Part shown: in pieces, positions 61,647-64,000 of the stretch | Numbering within the stretch: the stretch's first letter is position 1 | Layout: each line of letters opens with the position of its first letter | Source: Autumnicola sp041679265 | Lineage (GTDB): Bacteria; Bacteroidota; Bacteroidia; Flavobacteriales; Flavobacteriaceae | NCBI RefSeq assembly: GCF_041679265.1 | Contig: NZ_JBGFSM010000004.1 | Location: 248,001 to 312,000 of the forward strand | Reading direction: 5' to 3' | Length of the DNA stretch: 64,000 nt | Program-made: the position numbers and the translations under genes | Notes under the pieces: generated by a model | What the model saw: the letters and a program-made list of their open reading frames with translations, nothing else | Told to the model about the DNA's origin: nothing | Database searches by the model: none

Positions 61647-61976
61647 TTACCTTAACAGAAGAATTTCGTTGGCTTCCACTTCGGTAGCATCGTGTTTAAC
61701 TCCGTCTTTGTCCTCGTAGCTTCGGGATTCCAATTTTCCCGTTACCCCGATTTCCTTACCCTTTCCGGCATATTTTTCTATAATTTCTGCGATTTTTCCC
61801 CAAGCTACCATCGTGTGCCATTGTGTCTCCTATATTTTCTCCCCTTTTAAATTTTTATAAAATCCACTAGTGGCGAGTGAAAAACGGGATACTTTTTTAC
61901 CGCTTTCAAGGTTCATGATTTCTGGCTCTCCGCCAACATTTCTGATTAACTGTATGTAATTTTTTAAAGTACTCAT
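61647..61976 (-). pseudogene. ssb: Single-stranded DNA-binding protein gene with an in-frame TAG
   Basis: From the ATG at 61976 the frame reads MSTLKNYIQLIRNVGGEPEI, then KKVSRFSLATSGFYKNLKGEKI, TAG at codon 49 (61830-61832), and then without any frame change ETQWHTMVAWGKIAEIIEKY and GKGKEIGVTGKLESRSYEDK to TAA at 61647. This is an OB-fold SSB of about 110 residues, the short type carried by mobile elements, with a single nonsense codon in the middle of the fold. The 48-residue product would not bind DNA as a normal SSB. Confidence 0.85.
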
Positions 61977-61986
61977 AATAAAATAT

Positions 61987-62205
61987 TTAAATATTGATTA
62001 AAATGCTACCTGAACCATTCAAGCAGTTTACTATTCTATTTTTTTGAAATGATTTACTTATTATATCCAGAGCGTTTTCCTTTTTTTGTTTTTTTAGTCC
62101 CGCTTCCTTTTGGATGTTTTTGTAAGATTTCATAAGATTCATTTTAGATTTACTTCCCATAGAGCCGTCCGCTGTTACCATTTTTTGTTGCTGATACCTT
62201 TTCAA
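61987..62205 (-). CDS. Possible small basic protein upstream of ssb
   Basis: This 72-codon frame ends 10 bp before the ssb start on the same strand, which fits a small co-transcribed gene. The product is Lys/Gln-rich (SYKNIQKEAGLKKQKKENAL) and has no motif that I recognise. Internal methionines at about residues 9 and 16 are alternative starts. It could equally be chance. Its start overlaps the inverted repeat at 62203. Confidence 0.35.
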   Translation of the reverse strand: MKRYQQQKMVTADGSMGSKSKMNLMKSYKNIQKEAGLKKQKKENALDIISKSFQKNRIVNCLNGSGSILINI

Positions 62206-62279
62206 GAATTGGAATTAATAAGGACTTATAAAAAGGAGGCACGACTGGCTTATGCAGTCTGTTTAACTTCCAATTCTTG
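62203..62279. repeat. Nested inverted repeat near ssb
   Basis: CAAGAATTGGAA (62203-62214) and TTCCAATTCTTG (62268-62279) are perfect 12-bp inverted repeats enclosing 53 bp. Inside lies a second hairpin, GACTG/CAGTC (62243-62247 and 62255-62259). The two nested stems would form a cruciform or structured RNA. It may be an old mobile-element hairpin, transfer-origin-like site, or leader RNA; none can be chosen. Confidence 0.6.
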
Positions 62280-62449
62280 CTATTTGCTTACAAAAAAAGG
62301 TAGGACAGCGGCGGTGCGGGAGTAGGTCTAAATACCTTTGTGAAATACCAAAACATAGGAAGCAGGACTAAAGGATTAAATGGAATTCCTATCTGGCAAA
62401 CTCCGTTCACTATTTCGTGTTGAATTGGAGTGTGCTTCCCGGCAACGAG

Positions 62450-62630
62450 GGGAGCGCAAACGAAATGGAAAGCAGAAATTGAGAAGGGTGTACAAGAAAT
62501 TTGTATGGCAGCTTTTTTTCCGAAATTTAGCTTTTCGCAAAATGGAGCGGCAATGTGCTGATTGGATTATGAAAACGGATTATCCTCTTGAAGTAGGATT
62601 TATAGCGGACTTGACTTCGAAGATGTAAAT
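62450..62630. repeat. Imperfect direct repeat, copy A
   Basis: Shares with copy B a series of blocks, most clearly GGCAATGTGCTGA, TATCCTCTT and AGTAGGAT in the same order and spacing. A plus-strand frame (62380-62628) spans it (ending MERQCADWI...YPLEVGFIADL), but the frame is unlikely to be a gene. A relic of mobile DNA is the simplest reading. Confidence 0.6.
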
Positions 62631-62664
62631 TAGGAATGAAGTGTTCCTGCCTTTTTCTGGCAGG

Positions 62665-62850
62665 GTTAGCGCAATGGAAATCTGAAGCTTTGAAGTTGTA
62701 TTCAAAACCTTTTTAATGAATCGTTTTGCCCCAAATGAAGCATTTTCTACGAAATGAAGTGGCAATGTGCTGACCAATTTGTGACAACGGTCTATCCTCT
62801 TACAGTAGGATCTATAAGCTGACTGTTTTCAAAGGCGTAGATGAAAATCA
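62665..62850. repeat. Imperfect direct repeat, copy B
   Basis: Copy of the segment at 62450-62630 with a period of about 211 bp and roughly three-quarters identity by eye in the best part (62743-62850). It reads MKWQCADQF...YPLTVGSIS in the equivalent frame and then stops. The remaining DNA to 63186 is without recognisable genes. Confidence 0.6.
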
Positions 62851-63243
62851 GCCCTAGAAAAAAATTGGTAAAATTCCACCATTCCGTGGAACAGGAGGAA
62901 TTATTGGGCATGTAAAAGGCTATTGCTGCGAAAATAATCCAGGCAGGTAGGTGTTCAAAAGTTTTCTTTTCAGAGATTTCTTTTTTTACAGTTCATTTTC
63001 GAGGTCTTAAAGATTAAACCAATTCACGTTTTTTAGAAAAAAATTTTCAGGAAAAAGATTTTAAACAGAAGAGGAAAAGAATTGATAATAGGATTTCAGA
63101 AAAATCCACGACCATATCTTTTGTCATTATAAAATTTGATAACTTGCCGCCTCGACAATTGCAATCGTCCGATTAAAATTCAGAGTTTGAAAATAAAAGC
63201 AAAGCGCAAATTAATTACTTATATCAACTTACTCGACCAGCCA

Positions 63244-64000
63244 ATGAGGTTTAGCCCTTTCGTCTTCAGCAGGAATTTCCTTCTTTGGGCATTGCTGGGA
63301 ATCATCGGAGGATTGATAGCCGGGACATATTGGATCGCACTTGAAAATTTGATGCATTTCCTTGCTTTCTTTGATGGCTGGCAGGTAATTCCAACAATGG
63401 CAGCAGCCGGCCTGCTTGCAGGGCTTATCATTCATTTTTTTGGGGATCCGGGGGAGATCGATCTTATCGTCAACAACATAAGGTTCAATAAGGGCAGGTT
63501 GAATTCAAAAAATAATCCCTCTATGGTTTTGTCCTCTCTGCTCTGTGTCGCATCGGGAGGAAGTTTGGGGCCTGAAGCCCCATTGGTGCAAGTTACCGGC
63601 TCAACAGGCTCCTGGTTTGCTAAAGTGCTGAGATTGAAAGGGGAAGATTTCAGGTCTATGACCATTGCTGGTATGGCTTCCGGTTTTACTGCTTTATTTG
63701 GTGCTCCTTTAGGTGGAAGTTTATTTTCTCTTGAAATACTTCACCACAAACATGCGGCACAATATTACGAGGCAATTATTCCGGCTTTTGTAGCCAGTTG
63801 CTTTAGCTATATTATTTTTGCACTTATTATTCATCTGGGCCTCGCTCCCGTCTGGAATCTTCCTACCTACGAGATGCATGACAAATTCGATTTTGTCTTT
63901 GCAATTGTATTTGCCATCGCTGCAACCTTCGTGGCATGGATATTTATTTCTTGTACAAAATTTTTAAGATCTATTTTTTATAAACTTCAAATGCCAGTTT
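63244..64000 (+). CDS. CLC-family chloride channel, truncated by window edge
   Basis: The frame from the ATG at 63244 stays open to the window end (252 codons): MRFSPFVFSRNFLLWALLGI, then GGLIAGTYWIALENLMHF. It carries the CLC gate motif GGSLGPEAPLVQVTGSTGSW and TALFGAPLGGSLFSLEIL. A TTG at 63187 in the same frame would add 19 residues with a basic N-terminus, so the true start may be earlier. The GPEAP form of the gate motif differs from GREGT of the channel at 47036, so this is another CLC branch, not a fluoride type by these marks. Confidence 0.85.
   Translation, partial: MRFSPFVFSRNFLLWALLGIIGGLIAGTYWIALENLMHFLAFFDGWQVIPTMAAAGLLAGLIIHFFGDPGEIDLIVNNIRFNKGRLNSKNNPSMVLSSLLCVASGGSLGPEAPLVQVTGSTGSWFAKVLRLKGEDFRSMTIAGMASGFTALFGAPLGGSLFSLEILHHKHAAQYYEAIIPAFVASCFSYIIFALIIHLGLAPVWNLPTYEMHDKFDFVFAIVFAIAATFVAWIFISCTKFLRSIFYKLQMPV

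Noticed and set aside
44830..61976. General TAG-to-amino-acid recoding in this organism
   Set aside because: nuoN and chrA end normally at TAG, and one of the three interrupted genes has TAA, so gene decay or base errors are simpler.
62380..62628. 82-codon plus-strand ORF in repeat copy A
   Set aside because: Basic low-complexity product; the equivalent frame in copy B is broken by stops, so it is probably not a gene.

Overview
The window looks like a chromosome segment of a marine or soil flavobacterium (Bacteroidota). The evidence is an adjacent SusC/SusD pair, a type IX secretion (T9SS) C-terminal sorting domain, HYC_CC_PP, DUF3347 and haem-binding (Haem_bd) family proteins, many lipoprotein signal peptides, and AT-rich intergenic DNA without clear Shine-Dalgarno sites. 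No rRNA, tRNA, CRISPR array or intact insertion sequence was found.

Region 1 (1-27341) is a pectin/polygalacturonate utilisation locus. A LacI-type regulator (564-1610) converges on an 11-gene minus-strand operon (13612 to 1616): kduI, kduD, uxaC, kdgK, eda, a TRAP transporter (dctP, dctQ, dctM), uxaB, uxaA and an orphan Gfo/Idh oxidoreductase. Saturated galacturonate (uxaC, uxaB, uxaA) and unsaturated lyase products (kduI, kduD) both reach 2-keto-3-deoxygluconate, then pyruvate and glyceraldehyde-3-phosphate through kdgK and eda. Upstream lie a PL9 pectate lyase, a 1400-residue T9SS-exported protein with four copies of an unrecognised module, a DUF5123-type surface lipoprotein, SusD and SusC. 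Near-perfect copies of the palindrome TGTAATCGATTACA precede the operon, susC and the partial gene at the left edge, which suggests one LacI-controlled regulon. A second palindrome, CGATATCG, precedes susC and the 1400-residue gene.

Region 2 (27342-38001) has a decayed intergenic stretch with a CheB-like pseudogene. It is followed by an eight-gene complex-I-like operon: nuoA, a NuoB/NuoD-like fusion, nuoH, J, K, L, M, N. Subunits C, E, F, G and I are absent. The NuoB-like part has no cysteine, so no iron-sulphur or NiFe site can be seen anywhere in the set, although the membrane ion-pumping residues look intact. This is the strongest candidate for an undescribed system.

Region 3 (38002-46756) is a copper/heavy-metal island on the minus strand: DUF2231 membrane protein, haem-binding protein, DUF3347 lipoprotein, a multicopper oxidase fused to a CopB-like barrel, HYC_CC_PP protein, HMA protein, outer-membrane protein, MerT-like transporter, a second HMA gene, a Csp-type copper-storage protein, a thioredoxin-like protein and a CsoR-like regulator. 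The second HMA gene and the regulator each carry one in-frame stop.

Region 4 (46941-53269, plus strand) starts with a fluoride riboswitch controlling a CLC-F-like channel and a DUF190 protein. AraC regulator, DoxX, Tat-signal hemerythrin, TauE/SafE, PAP2 phosphatase and ChrA genes follow. Region 5 (53298-58537, minus strand) holds an AcfC-like binding lipoprotein, a small membrane protein, YeiH and a LysR regulator, which may form a sulphur/anion unit, and then a PAS histidine kinase.

Region 6 (58538-64000) is degraded accessory DNA: a frameshifted RecG-like/AAA_4 pseudogene, a RadC-type JAB gene, an ssb with an in-frame TAG, a nested inverted repeat and a pair of roughly 190-bp imperfect repeats. 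It ends in a second, different CLC channel that runs off the window.
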